Below are positions 34,341 to 46,528 of a stretch of DNA of 64,000 bases, piece by piece (position 1 is the first letter of the stretch; each line of letters opens with the position of its first letter). The notes beneath the pieces are model-generated. The model was not told where the DNA came from. It saw only the letters and a program-made list of their open reading frames with translations, and searched no databases. Source of the DNA: Symsagittifera roscoffensis (taxonomy: Eukaryota; Xenacoelomorpha; Acoela; Convolutidae); NCBI RefSeq assembly GCF_963678635.1, contig NC_087063.1:64277290-64341289 (forward strand), in the 5' to 3' direction. Made by a program: the position numbers and the translations under genes.

Positions 34341-36659
34341 AAAAGAACCCGTTTGCGGCAATTTTAGATGACACTACTTCATTTCCGCATTCCGCAAATG
34401 AATATTTCTCAATTGTAAAAGTTTCACGTTTCGCGTCTCATCAGTTAAGGTGAATGCCCAAATTTTAACTGTGGATTGAAAATAATTTTCTGAACAAAAC
34501 TTGTAATGCAGTTCTGAGCTCAGAAGCTAATTTCCTTGATTCATATTTAATCCAGAGTATGAGGCTATCTTTCCAGGCCCAGAAAAGTGCCTGAAAACTA
34601 AACAGAGATCAAAATAAAAAGCACAACAGCGGAGCACCGCAATAAACTGTACAGGTTAGATAAATTGCCTTGATTCTTGAGCGCATTTTAAAAATCAACA
34701 ATTATGGATGTCAGTTGCAGTTCATGAAAAGGTAAATTCTGCCTTAGATATAAATCATACAATTGGATCAATTGTTAGAAAAAACGGGGAAGTAGAAAAA
34801 AAAGAAAACAGCAATTAGGTTTTGCTGCACTTCTTTTTCCTTGAGGTTGATGGAAATTCTCGCCGGTAAAAGTAAGCAAAGTTAAACTGTTTAAAAGTAA
34901 AACACTGCAATCAAGTCCCGAACTTCAGGCAAAATAAGTCAAAATTTGTGGGTGGAACGAAGAGCGGAATGAAGAAACAAAGTGAATAGCTTTCATTGTC
35001 TCAATTTTTGCCACAAGCGCATTTAATTGTCTGTAAAACTGAAATTCATTGACATTTTGTCTGCAGCGGGAACAAAAAGTCTCCCTCCTACTATATTCAC
35101 TGAAGGCAAAGAAAAGAGTTTCGAAATTTTAATTGTTGTGGTCGAATGACGCTCCGAAACTGACATGCTTAGCCAAAAATAACTTGATTTGAAATTTTAG
35201 CTCAAAATTGAACAATTTTTTATATGCAGTTTGTTTCTTTTTCGTTCGAGGATTTAAATTTTTTGTGAAAAGCTTCGGCTTAGCAAAAGTTCGACTGCAT
35301 TCAATGATAAGTGAAATGGTAAGTCTACTAAGAAGGGAATAGCAGACACTTGTCAATTCTTTTAGCTTCCTCCCATCCAGTCGAAGTTTCTCAGTTCTGA
35401 CGATAGAAAGGGGAGGAGCTTTGTTGAGAGATGGAAAAAGAGGCTAAAAAGTCCCCGGGGGATTCCGAGTCAGTTCAAGCTGGTTTCCAATTTGGAGGCC
35501 CATTCCTTTCACGCTTTTCTTTCTTTAGTTATACTCTTTTTTACTATCTTCTCTCTCTTTCGATACTTCATAACATGTCAGCAGAGTTGGGGGTGTAATT
35601 ATAATTGCACCTGTTCGAAAAAGGTCAATCTCGCAGTGTCAACCCGAGATACGATTTTTAATGTATTTTCTGAAAAAATAATTTTTGTGCTCTAAAAGAC
35701 CGAATAAATTGAAAACGATGAAAAAGTTACTTTTTGCATATTCGCCAAAAAACAACAAAAAACAACAGTTTGAAAATGAAATGCAATGAGCTCTAGGAAA
35801 CCCATTACGAAAACATTTTTTTCGAATAGATGAAAAATTACATCACATATTATCTTTCGAACTCAACAATTTTCGAGAAAAATATATCAAGTTGAAGCTC
35901 TTTTAACTTCAAGAATCTTTTAATATTGAAACATTTGAAACTAAACAAACTCAATATTAGGAAAATGGATCAATAAGTAACTTTTCGATTCTGCCCGTAA
36001 ATTTGACTAAAAAATCCATTTCTAAAAAAAGTTATTCCGATTTTATTTTGCGCCGTTTGTGATCTAACAGGGCAGTATTTGTTTCTTAAAATTCATGGCT
36101 TCCTGTTACATGAAACAGCTCCATGCAATATATAAAGATTTCTAATTTTGAGAAGTTCTTTATTCCTGCATTCTGATTGGCCGAAAAGACTATTTATATT
36201 GCTGCCTGTTTAATTTTTAAAGGGAAAGTGATTCTTCAGTAAATCTTTGAAATTTATTAATCAAAAGTCAAGCCGCAAGGGAAATAAAGTTTGAGCGCGA
36301 ACAAATTTAATTTTTTCCTGCAGAAAACAAAAAACAACAAGGCTTAAATAAGTGATAAATTTTTATCCAATTAAACAATTTTCAACTTTCGAATTTTGAA
36401 GAAATAAGAAATGCACTGATATGATAGCATTTTTACTTGAATGACACTTTTTTCATAAAATTTTTCCAATTAGAAAAAAATTGACCAATAGGCATTTTTG
36501 GTTGTGAATTGAATTTGAAAAAAAAATCATCTCAGTGTCAAGAAAAGTTGTCTCAGTGTGAAGAAAAACTTCTCTGAAAGTTTTGGTTTTTCAGACTCAG
36601 TTTGCTCAAATTTTTCTGAAGATGAGTTCCCAAAATTTATTCTAGCATAAATTTAACAC
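34341..36659. other. Non-coding stretch
   Basis: I see no gene with splice or start support. The patch at 35380-35490 is GC-richer. CCAATCAGAATGCAG occurs inside the previous entry near 34119 and, inverted, near 36172; this probably marks a further small dispersed repeat. Confidence 0.45.
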
Positions 36660-36759
36660 TATATTTTAATGTTTTTTTTTCTACATTTTTGAACTTTTTT
36701 CCTTAAATCAAGTTGGTGGGAACACTCTGCGCTACGTGCACACAAACCGGCTACTCTTG
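36660..36759 (+). mobile_element. Helitron-like family A, 3' terminal fragment
   Basis: GGTGGGAACACTCTG, then GCGCTACGTGCAC, CAAACCGGCTACT and CTTG at 36756-36759 followed by T. The terminal plan is intact although the body is not recognisable. Confidence 0.6.
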
Positions 36760-37339
36760 TTACTTTTTCAATTTTGATACGCATCCAAATGAAACGTCCA
36801 AAACGAGTCATTTGCGATTCTATTTAAATGACATACTTTTTGTTTTTTGACAAAACTGAAATGCCGGAACGTGAAATGCCTGATCAGAGCAGAGCGCTGT
36901 GTGCTGCTTACACAAAACCGGATGTAATCACACAAAAAAGGCGGACTCGAAGTGCAATACGTCCCTAGAATCATAGAAGCTAATAACAGATTATGTGAAC
37001 CAACTAGAAAAACGTCGCCAAGCTGATCTCTCAGATTTTATTTTTGTCGGCTAATTTAATAAAAAATTGATTGAAGAAAAACCCAAAAAATCTAAGCTTG
37101 CGCGAGGTAGTAAGCTTAAACACACAGTGTCTCGGCTAGACAATTTAGACATCAAAAGAACATATCTTTGGACAAGACTATCAATAAGAATAAGCTTAAA
37201 CAATAGCACAAGTGAAACACGCGAAATGTTAGGGTCTTAGAAGGAGGAGAGTAATTGAATGGTTTATTATATGGTTTTTGCCAAGAAAGCGCCAATGAAG
37301 CTCTTAAAACTGTTCTTTTTGGCAAATTCAAGTTTTCGT
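36760..37339. other. Non-coding stretch
   Basis: I see no gene or bounded element. Confidence 0.45.
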
Positions 37340-37586
37340 TTCCTGTATAACCAGTTTTTATATAAAGATGGTAACTCGGCCACTTCTCTCGCTCGAAATT
37401 AGACTAAAACTCAAAACTTTTTATTTTCTTTTTCAACATAGTGTTCGAATCACGGCTGAAAAGGCTTGAATATGATCTATCATTCCAAAAACTCCGGTGA
37501 TTTTTGTGGAATTTGCATGTAAACCAAAAAAACTTAAAGCACACCCAAATAGAAAGTTCTTCTCTATTTTATATGGTCAGAACAAA
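37340..37586 (-). mobile_element. Helitron-like family A, 5' fragment
   Basis: On the minus strand it starts TTTTGTTCTGACCATATA, the 5' inverted repeat with one change, and runs through the blocks GTGTGCTTTAAGTTTTTTTG, CACCGGAG and TCAGCCGTGATTCGAAC. The 3' half is missing. Confidence 0.55.
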
Positions 37587-38194
37587 AACGTTAGTGCTCA
37601 AACTTTCACGGAAAATTTTCAATGAATGAAAGCGCAGAAATTAAAAACAATTATTTTTGATGGTTTGTCTTTTTTCAATTTTGCTGATTCGATGTTTAAG
37701 CCATCAATTAGTTATTTATATTAAAAAAATCGTTAGTTTTTTCTGCTTGTTTGAATGATATTAACTTCTTTTAAAAATAAACCGCAGTTTTGCGTGCTTG
37801 TTTCTCAATCGAGTTCATATCAAAGAGTCGAAGTAAAGAGTTTCTAGCTAGTTTTCTGCCAAATTAATTGACTTGATTGCTAAATTAAAAACTGACTAGA
37901 ATAGGTTATAATAGAGTAAAATGTCTTTTGTGTTTTCGAGCAGAAACGATCAATTTGGACTTTTCGACAGATATCTTCATCTTCAGTATCAAACCTAGTT
38001 AAAATCCAGATAGATCATATCAGGACAAAACCCATATTTTTCCGATTGTATTTTAAATTCAATGCAGTAGTTTGAAGTAGAACAATTGATGAATTTAAAA
38101 AAAAAAACGAAAAGGTTTTGAACTTTTTTTGATATCGTAAAGTTATGTAAGGTACAAAGTAATAACTTTGCATATAGCAATATGTTAAAAAAAC
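37587..38194. other. AT-rich non-coding stretch
   Basis: I see no gene or bounded element. Confidence 0.45.
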
Positions 38195-38520
38195 TAACCA
38201 GCATACCTCAATCCAATTTGGAACAATTTCTAAGACTGTTCAAAACTACGTTTACGCGTTAATATAATGAAGTATATCGTGCTTTAATTGTCCCGAATTG
38301 GCCAGATTGGCAAGCTTTAAACCCTCATAACGTTCCAAAAATGATCACAGGTAATGTATTTTTCAAAATGGAGCTCAACGCAACGATACTTTTTGAATAA
38401 TTTAAACAATTTTGTCAAAACTTGCTAGTCAAAAAGCCAAAATTTGACTGGAGAAAAAAATCACCACATACACAATCATTTCGTCATTTTCTTCGAAAAT
38501 AGTCGGAGTATTAATTGATT
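38195..38520 (-). mobile_element. Helitron-like family B copy, 3' truncated
   Basis: On the minus strand: CTCCGACTATTTTCG, AAAATGACGAAATGATTGTG, CCTGTGATCATTTTTGG, GGGACAATTAAAGCACG, TTAACGCGTAAACG and CCAAATTGGATTGAGG. The hairpin terminus is absent. Confidence 0.6.
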
Positions 38521-40659
38521 TTAATGGGTTATACTGGTTGTTTTTTTTTTGCAAAATGAACAAGTACATTGACAGTATTCTTCCCAAAATGATCTGAATT
38601 TCACATTTGTATTCGAGTATACCGATTATAAACTAAACCTTTTTTTCTCGGAAGTTTAATTTTAATTGATTGATATCCATTAATCTTCCGTGCTACTTAC
38701 ATTTTTGAATAGTGCGCTTAAGTGCGCAGAAAAACAACTGTAGTACTTGAAACTGCAATTGGTGTGTGTGCGACGTGATATTTGAAAAAAGTGAATAGAA
38801 TACTTCAAACTTTTTGTGCTGCATGCAATTTGATTTTGAAATAATCATTTTATTTTTTATCTTAGTCGATTTTTTCCAACAAAATACTCAATCTAATTTT
38901 TAATTTTTTTTGTCTCAGTTACTTGGAGAGAAGGTGATGACTGATACGACTTGACGATTTTTTTAATCATGGTATTGATGCTATACAAAAAGCGCAACTT
39001 CTCATTTCCCTAACCATGCAAAACGAAGTTTATCATGCAATGAGAAATTTAGTATCACAAATAGCGCGTTCTGCCAACTGTTTGGTGCGGAGCGCAGAAT
39101 ATTCCGTTCTTAAAACAAATTTTCAGCCTTTGTGTTATAACTTCTTTAAATTTAGGTCGCGAATAATTTGACAAAATTCCTAAAAACCAGTGAAAACAAT
39201 CAAAAACTTGAATAAAATTTAATTTTTTTCCATCACCTTTTTTCTCATCCACTTACCCGCATTAAACATTCAGACCAGCTTTTTTCAACGCGGTGGAAAT
39301 TTTTCGTGTTAGTTTTTTGTGAATTCGAATCACAATTAAAGTGGCAATGATTTGATACTTCAACCAAAAACTCAAGAGCTCGCTTAAAAGACTGGCGAAA
39401 TTTTTTTCCCTTATCCATTGTTTCTCGGCTCTCTTTGAGAGTGGTATGGTTGGTCGAAACAATTATACACTACTCGCTAATATAAACGAAATAAAGCAAA
39501 TCGAAGATGTTTTATATAACGCTATAGACAACCATTATTTATTCTAGCCAAATTTGGAACGATTATTTAGCAATGGGCTGATGAATTAAATTTCTCGTAA
39601 GGCAAAAAATGAAAGAAACTTAGGAAAATTAATGAAACTCAGTGTATACTTCAATATGAATTACGAGTTATTGATTGATCGCGATATGAATAGGTGAATA
39701 TCAGTTAATAGTAGTGTAAAAAGTCAACTGTCAAACTGAACAGTTATGTTATTTCATAACTTATCAAAATATTATATTCCAATCTTTCCAAACAGGTGGT
39801 TAATACGCCTCCTGATCCAACAAATTTTACCCCACAAGAGCCAATTGACGATACTTGACAATAACCTGAACAATTTTGACACGAAACAAAACAAAAATGG
39901 TGCTTTCTGCTTGGAGCAAAACTTATCGCGCCTTGTAAATAGAGCGATTAGTTATCTTTACCGGGGTTTTATGACAAAAACCTGCCACAAAAAGTTTACC
40001 TAAGTGTCTAAATTTTAATAAAGACAAACTCAGCAGAAATTTTCGAAATAATTCCTGTTATAAACCAGTCTAATTCTAGTAGAATGCGCAGACTTTTTTA
40101 ATAGAAGAACCTAAGAAAAGTCTTTCTTTCTGAATTAGACCAATTTTAGAAATCTTTCGGAAAGGCTATTTAAGACTCGTAGGCAGATAAAATCACTCCA
40201 CTTAGCCCAAATGCAAATGTGAGAAAAGTTTATATTCTAACTCATTCTCCTGCTAATTTCTCCAAATAAATTTTTCCGAAGTTGCCCTTTTCAAAACAAT
40301 CGGTTTGGAACATTGGGAGGCGACGTTGGAAAACTGAGAGCTCTAAGCCACAGATCAAAACGAACTATGGCTTAATCTTTCATAATAAAGTTTGCGTAGG
40401 CTTTGGAGCAAGACATTGGTTTCGACTGGCACAAAGAGTTTGTGTTTAGAACTAAATTTAACTAAATGATCTGTTGAACAAAGAAAAAGAGCCCCAGTGA
40501 AATGCAATTTCAGCTTCACGGGTATATTTATTGAGAAGTTACGCCAAAATATCAAAACAAAAATTACAATTTTGCTTTAGAAGGTTTTAACCAAGATTTT
40601 TTTGTTGACGCTGGCTTTTACGTAATTCACCTGGTCTCTTTGAAAGCCATCCCAAATTG
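38521..40659. other. AT-rich non-coding stretch
   Basis: I see no gene. Frames are short and none has a credible splice pair or start context. Confidence 0.5.
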
Positions 40660-40789
40660 ATTTTTTTGATGAGCCTCAAATTGATTTTCTTAAAATAATA
40701 CCAAAGGGGCGAGGATTTGGGTCATTAGGCGATCGAATCCCTGAGAGAGAAAACTTAAGCCCTCTAAACCCCCCTTAAATTCGCTACTG
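40660..40789 (+). mobile_element. hAT-type MITE, 3' fragment
   Basis: TTGATTTTCTTAAAATAATA, GGATTTGGGTCATTAGGC, GATCGAATCCCTGAG and a C-rich segment ending AAATTCGCTACTG match the end of the complete MITE. The 5' half is missing, so no target duplication can be tested. Confidence 0.6.
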
Positions 40790-41459
40790 AATCATATTCC
40801 AATTTGTTTTAGCTATTTCATTGTTAGCTAAAAAAACAGCTCCTTCCTACCTCCCTCTCGTTGACACCAATTTCAACACAAAGAGTCCAGAAAAATTCAA
40901 CAAAGTTATAATAATTTAATTTCTAACTACATTATCATTTTTTTCAAGGTTATTTAAAACAAGCTGAGACTTTCAATTACACTCCCTTAAACTTAATACC
41001 AATTTTAAATTGAAAGTTGCGCAACGCTGGTTCTTTTGTGGAAAAAAACTCAATTTTAATAGTATCTTGCTGAAAAAAATACCGAACTAAGACTAACTTG
41101 ACATTTTTTTAGTTTTTAGGAAAATTATATAAACTTAAAGCTCGAATCGCAAAAGTTATGAGACTTTTATTACAGAAATTTTTTTGATAAACAGAATTTG
41201 ATTAACTCAATTTTTAAAATAATTCGATCAAAAGGTTATACTTATTCTGCTCAAAAACGAAAAAAAAACCGAAACTACATCAGATTTAATTTTCCAGCCG
41301 CGGTTTTGCGCGCCATTATTCCGGGTCGGATCTAAGATTTTCTTAATCAAGTAAGAATCAAACTTAATTTAAGTTTATGGAAATACAGAATTGTTTTAGA
41401 GCTTGTAATGAATCTTTGGAAACTTTCTACCACTAAAATTTTTTTAAAAGAAGATTTCT
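40790..41459. other. AT-rich non-coding stretch
   Basis: I see no gene or bounded element. Confidence 0.45.
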
Positions 41460-41712
41460 TAAAACATATTGAAATCTTTTTTTGAATTTTTTTTCATTGT
41501 TTGTAATTCTTTTTTTGAAGACAACTATTATCGATTGTGTCTACACTACTATTTTTTTACGCCTGTGAATAGTTTTGTCATCATACCACGTACAAAAAAC
41601 AACACTTATATGAAGAATTTTTATGAATATGGTCGAACATTCTGTGCTACTTTAGTAGTTTTTATGAATATGGTCGGATCATTGTTTGCTACTTGCACAG
41701 CATCCGGCTATC
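41460..41712 (+). mobile_element. Helitron-like family A, 3' part with duplicated terminus
   Basis: The body block TCATCATACCACGTACAAAA is followed by two tandem versions of the 3' terminal region. The first (from about 41618) reads TTTTTATGAATATGGTCG then AACATTCTGTGCTACTT. The second repeats TTTTTATGAATATGGTCG, then GATCATTGTTTGC, TACTTGCACAG, CATCCGGCTATCC and ATG. The final CTTG has drifted to CATG. Confidence 0.5.
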
Positions 41713-42656
41713 CATGTTGTTTTAGCCATGAGGGCAGAATGACGTTTGATTGACATCAAAAATTAAATGAAGCAACTGAATTGATTTTGTTTTAAAATAG
41801 ATTGTAATCATTTTGTCTGAGCAGGGGACAACATCAGAACATTAAAGTCCTCGTTCTTGAACTATCAGATATTTGTGAATTTCATGACAAGTAAAGATTA
41901 CAAATGGTTTTTTCTAGACTTCTCTTTTTGCCCAGTTAGATACAGCGACTCTGAAGTTTTGTTTTATTCCATCTTTATCTTAGATAATTTTGTCTGTATA
42001 TCAAATTTTAATTTAAAAAAATATTTATTGTACATCTGCGCAATATCCGGTTTCGAGTTCAGACGAGGGAATAACATTTGATCAGCAGAAAAGTATTTCT
42101 AATAATGGAGGCTAAGAGGCGAGAAGTTTTCGATGAACTACAAAAAAAGCAGATGTTTGTATTTCATTGTAGTAGAGCCGCAATCCGCAAAAAAAAAATT
42201 TCGTTTTGTAGTACCTGAAGTGTTTATCAGTTTTTATCAACAGAGATGTTAAACTCAAAACAGATCGGGGTATTTTTCCTTTTGAAGCAATTACGGTACG
42301 GTACTTCAGAAAAACTGTTTTGTTATTTTTTTTGTTTCAATGAAAGTGATTTTGTAATACAAATATACTGCATATTGTCTCCATAAGCAGAAAAAGAAAG
42401 TGAATATCCATTCTCGTCTTGAACGGATATCCGTTTTTTTAACGAAGGGAGCAGTATATCTAATTTTGCAGGTAAAACGATTATGTAAAGGGAAATATCT
42501 CTGAAAAAAGTTTGGCGTGGAAACGATAAACCAAGAAAAGTGGGTGGCCTGAAAGAAATATAATATGAACAAGGAACAACAAGAAAACTGATTCAAAAAC
42601 AAAATTAATTCGAAACTTCTTACCAAATACTACGAGAAAACGTTATGAACAGTAAA
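41713..42656. other. AT-rich non-coding stretch
   Basis: I see no supportable gene. A degraded family A terminus may lie at 42030-42065 (ATCTGCGCAATATCCGG). Confidence 0.4.
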
Positions 42657-43124
42657 AGGACTGCTTGTATCAAGGCAAAGCCCTGAATGTTCCGACTGCC
42701 CTTTAAATTTTTCGAGTTTTTGGAGTAGTGTTCATTTTAGAAAAAATGATGAATCTTTCAAAAAAAAACAAAAAAATATTTTTTTAAAGATTTTTTGTCC
42801 CCCACACGCTATTTAAAGTAACGCTTTTAAAATATAGCTAAGTATTAATTAGACCAATTAAAAGCCTTAATAATTCAGTTTGGAATGACTTCTAAGTCGA
42901 ATTAAATCTTACTTCGTTAATAGCACAAAGTATATCGCTTGTTAATTATCCCAAAATTGTCCATTTGAAAAATTTTTAACTGGTCATAACTTTCCAAATA
43001 AATGATCACAGGAGAATTTTTTAACAAAACATTTTGGCTAATAAAAAAAATTTCCGTCAAAAATAGCTAATTCAAAAGTCGAAATTTGTCTGGTGAAAAT
43101 AAAACACCCCGAAAGTCGGAACAA
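42657..43124 (-). mobile_element. Helitron-like family B element, nearly complete
   Basis: Read on the minus strand it starts TTGTTCCGACTTTCGGGG. It runs through the body (CCTGTGATCATTTATTTGG, AATTAACAAGCGATATACTT) and ends CAGTCGGAACATTC, hairpin CAGGGCTTTGCCTTG, ATACAAGCAGT and a drifted tail. Length is 468 bp. The 5' and 3' inverted repeats GTTCCGACT and AGTCGGAAC are both intact. Confidence 0.75.
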
Positions 43125-44739
43125 AAACGACTTTAAGCAATCAAATTGATCGCAGTTTCATTTGAAGTATCCGGACAAAACAAAAAATCAACTCGTCATT
43201 TTCACTTTTTTCTCCGCCAATTTATACATTCAATATCCAATTGCTTGTAAATGCTTTATTCAATTGTTTGATTTAATATCCAGCAACTTGTAAAAATTTT
43301 CTGGATTAACATACTAGCAATCTATCAATATCGACTAAAATTGAATCGCTGCACCTCATCAACAAAAACACAATCTTCACAATCCAAAAAATGTTATATA
43401 AAAATTAGAAAACTGTCCACGAATGGTTTGTAATTATACAGCAATTAAACATTGTTCTAAAAATCAAAAAAAATTCATAACAAAAGAGATAAGAAAACTA
43501 TGTAATTAATTTCATAACATCAAAAAAAGTATTTATGGGCTAAGTTGTATATGTATCAAAGATTTGCATGATTTTGAATGATGAAATTTTACAAAAAGAT
43601 CATGTGAGCGGTTCAGTCTAGGATCTATGAGTTTGGTCACTCTTGACTTCAGATGATTTGAATCTTTACGTAAAACGAAGTCAATTTTTATGACTACAGT
43701 TAGACGTCAAAAAATTAACAAATTTTTATTAGGCTGGTGTTCGTTTTTAAGTTAATTTTATTACCGCAGCATGAAAAACGTGGAAAAAAATCCATTGTCA
43801 AAAATATGATGTATTTAGACCCAAAAAAGTTTTATCTGTTTTTCGCAATGATAAATGTGTTTTGCTCCTCTACCATAGTTTTCATTAAATTACTTTTACA
43901 TAGCGAAAATTGTAAAAAAAAATGATTTATTTTTGTGAAATGGAATTTATTAACAGAGGTTTGCTTATGAATTCTAGAAAACGTCAATAGCACCCTGTTA
44001 GTTTTATATGCAGTTGAAACTTTGTTTCAATTACCAAATTGTCTGCTGGCAATTTTCAGTTCGTCTATTGGCAAATAAAAATCATTCCAAACCCGTTAGT
44101 AAAAAATCTTTAGAAATAAAAAAAAATTGGATTTATTGGAAACATAAATGTCATTTGATTTAGAAACTTCTTCTAAGAATGTAAAATCTAAAATCTATCG
44201 TTAATTTTGAAAAAAAAGTATCAAAATTTGGTTAAACTTTGTATAAATTGAATAAAAGTGAACAAGATAACAATCGTGGGGGAGGTATACAAATTCTGTT
44301 GTTAAAAATAGCTCATATATAACAAATAAAAGAGGTGTCTACTTGTATAGATTTCTACTACTAAATTTACTGCTTGTTGCGATACAACTAATTGATCACC
44401 ACATAAGTGTTTGAGAAATGGAGACGTTCCGAACATTAGTTGGTCCATTTTTGTTTCTAAATGTTATTTCAAGCACTGAAAGCTGTCTGAAGAAAATCAC
44501 TGCCATCAAAAAAAATGAATAGTTTTGAAATTAGGAACAAAAAAAGCAAACTTCAATCAAGAAAAAGATTAAAACTTCGACAACTAAAAGTGGGGACATA
44601 ATTTTGTCTTCAGGAGTGTTATGGTTTTTGCTTATTTTTTTTACAATAGCAAATTTTCAGAATGACAGAATTAAACATCATATTATCTCTGTTTATTCCT
44701 GAATCAATTGACTCTTAAAAATTATAAAAACAGTTTTCC
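43125..44739. other. AT-rich non-coding stretch
   Basis: I see no supportable gene or bounded repeat. Confidence 0.5.
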
Positions 44740-45111
44740 AGTGTCGAAAAAAATGTTAGAAACACTTTTCGTCTAATTTCGAGCTTTTTTCAGCTACTAT
44801 ATAAGACTTTGAATTACAATTTAGCGCTTCACTGGCAATAAAAAAATTTTGAAGGATAGAAAACGCTAAAAAAAACTTAAAGTTAGTTTTTTTCGTCATT
44901 TGTGTTCTGTCTTTTTTCTAATTCTCTAAAAAAGCGAAAAAAAACTATCTTATTAATCTTTAAAAAATTATTTTTTTGTTCCCAGCATCACGCACAAGAA
45001 ATGACATAAAATTTGAAAAATGGAAAACGTTATTTTTTGCTTCACTTTTTTATAATCATTAAAGTTGGAACTGTCCGTGCTACTTACTCAGCAACCAGCT
45101 GTCTACTCTTG
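44740..45111 (+). mobile_element. Helitron-like family A, 3' half
   Basis: The body contains a decayed version of the ATCACACCACGCA block (ATCACGCACAAG near 44988). The 3' terminus reads GTTGGAACTGTCCGTGC, TACTTACTCAG, CAACCAGCTGTCTACT and CTTG at 45108-45111 followed by T. The hairpin is weakened. Confidence 0.5.
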
Positions 45112-45368
45112 TTTGAGCAGCATTTTGATCAACTTTTTTTTGAATACTCTTTTTAAATTGATACTTAATTTTATACAATTTAAATTGAGAATCATATCAG
45201 TTCATTTAAATGTCTCAGTGACGTTTCGAGCGGTAAACTTTTGAATTCCTTCCTTTGCTTGGAACCTTACTAAGAGCTTTCCATTAACTCCTAAAAATAT
45301 ACAATACTCTTTTGGGATCTGAATCTTAAATTGTTTAAGAACTATAACTTTCGAAATGTATTCAAATC

Positions 45369-45808
45369 CAGGGGCGGATCTAGGATTTTCTCGAGGGGGG
45401 GGGGGCGGATTTTCAAAAAATTTTCGAAAATTTTGACGACCTTTTTTTTTTTTAGGTCGACCAAATTGATTTTTCGAGCTCTCCCAAAGCACGATTTTGT
45501 CCCTATTTTGGCCAAATTTTTTGCGCCGCAGGCAAAATTTCGAAAAAACAGGTCAAAAAAGGCGTTTTTAGGCACTTTTTGGAAAATTTTGACCGAAAAA
45601 TTGCGTTTTTTCGGCGCGCGCTCCCCCCTCAAAATTAGTATATATTGGCGCCGAAGGCGCCTTTAGAAAATGTTTAGGGTCGGTCGGCCAAAAATGGATT
45701 TCTTAAAAAGTATCAAATGGGGGACCCTTTGGGTCGGCAGGGGGTCGAATCCCTGAGGGGAAAGGGGCGTCCGCCCCCCCCCGCCCCCCCCCCCTAAATC
45801 CGCCCCTG
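45369..45808 (+). mobile_element. Complete hAT-type MITE with 8-bp target duplication
   Basis: The 440-bp element starts CAGGGGCGGATCTAGG and ends with its inverted match CCTAAATCCGCCCCTG. TTCAAATC is present immediately outside both ends (45361-45368 and 45809-45816). Starting with CAG and making an 8-bp duplication point to hAT. The interior has G11 and C-runs near the ends and a perfect hairpin GGCGCCGAAGGCGCC about 280 bp in. Three overlapping open frames on both strands here are repeat sequence. It is the reference copy for all other MITE fragments in the window and probably the youngest. Confidence 0.93.
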
Positions 45809-45964
45809 TTCAAATCCTAAAATATTTTACATTACCCTAAACCTTTTTTCGTGCACTTTTGAAATAAGAGAGTGACGTTTGTCGTCTTTTTAGCGGGTGA
45901 ATTTGAATTGAACTCATAAAGAAATCATAAGCCAAGCCACCAAATTTGTTCTCCACTTTTTGTT

Positions 45965-46019
45965 TAGGTTCTCTAGGGGCGCTACTTGTTGTGCTGCACA
46001 GCCCGTTTAGCTACTCCTG
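45965..46019 (+). mobile_element. Helitron-like family A, decayed 3' terminus
   Basis: GGGGCGCTACTTGTTGTGC, TGCACAGCCCGTTTAGC and TACTCCTG follow the family terminal order, with a CCTG end. Weak similarity. Confidence 0.3.
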
Positions 46020-46435
46020 ATACATGTTACACTCTGATTGTAATATTTCCTTTGTATAGAATTCAATTTTCAAATCAAATTTAAGAAAAGAAACGAAAAA
46101 AAATCACGATCTATAACTTTTCACTTTGTTAGATGAATTTTGACAAAAAAACATAATAAAATGTTCGTAGGGCATTTAATGAAAAAACAACACGCCCAAA
46201 AATTTTTTCACATTGGTTCGGAAAACAATTATGAAAAATCAGATAAATGTGCTCCTACGATTTGAGAATGCTTGGCGTATTTTCTCGAAGTATAAGCCTG
46301 AATAACAAAAATTGAGACCGTTTTTTTGGAATCCAAATTGCAATCAAACTAGTTTTATGAGATCACACTCAATGATCAACGAAGTAAAAACAATATATAT
46401 GAATGACATGTGCGTAATACCAGTTTCGTACTCAC

Positions 46436-46528
46436 CTTTTGATTTGCGGTGGTGTATTTGATTGGGACCTATGCCGAAACTCATCGCATCCGAATTTAAA
46501 ACAACCAAACACTACGATGACACGAAAT
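46436..46528 (-). CDS. Candidate exon, unrecognised
   Basis: A strong donor (AAAAG|GTGAGTACG, intron from 46435) and a pyrimidine-containing acceptor (GGCTGTGCCCTCAG at 46529-46530) bound 93 nt. Only one frame is open across it, giving 31 residues with phase 2 at both edges. The protein is part hydrophobic, part basic (FRVIVVFGCFKFGCDEFRHR). Alternatively it is a 5' untranslated exon: an ATG at 46485 on this strand would leave the donor in phase 1. The DNA is less AT-rich than its flanks. No family is recognised. Confidence 0.22.

Noticed and set aside
34115-36190. CCAAT boxes near 34119 and 36172 as promoters
   Set aside because: Both sit in the same longer shared word CCAATCAGAATGCAG in opposite orientation, so a dispersed repeat is more likely than two promoters.
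45202-45666. Three overlapping open frames of about 100 codons on both strands
   Set aside because: They lie inside or across the hAT MITE, whose low stop density creates them.
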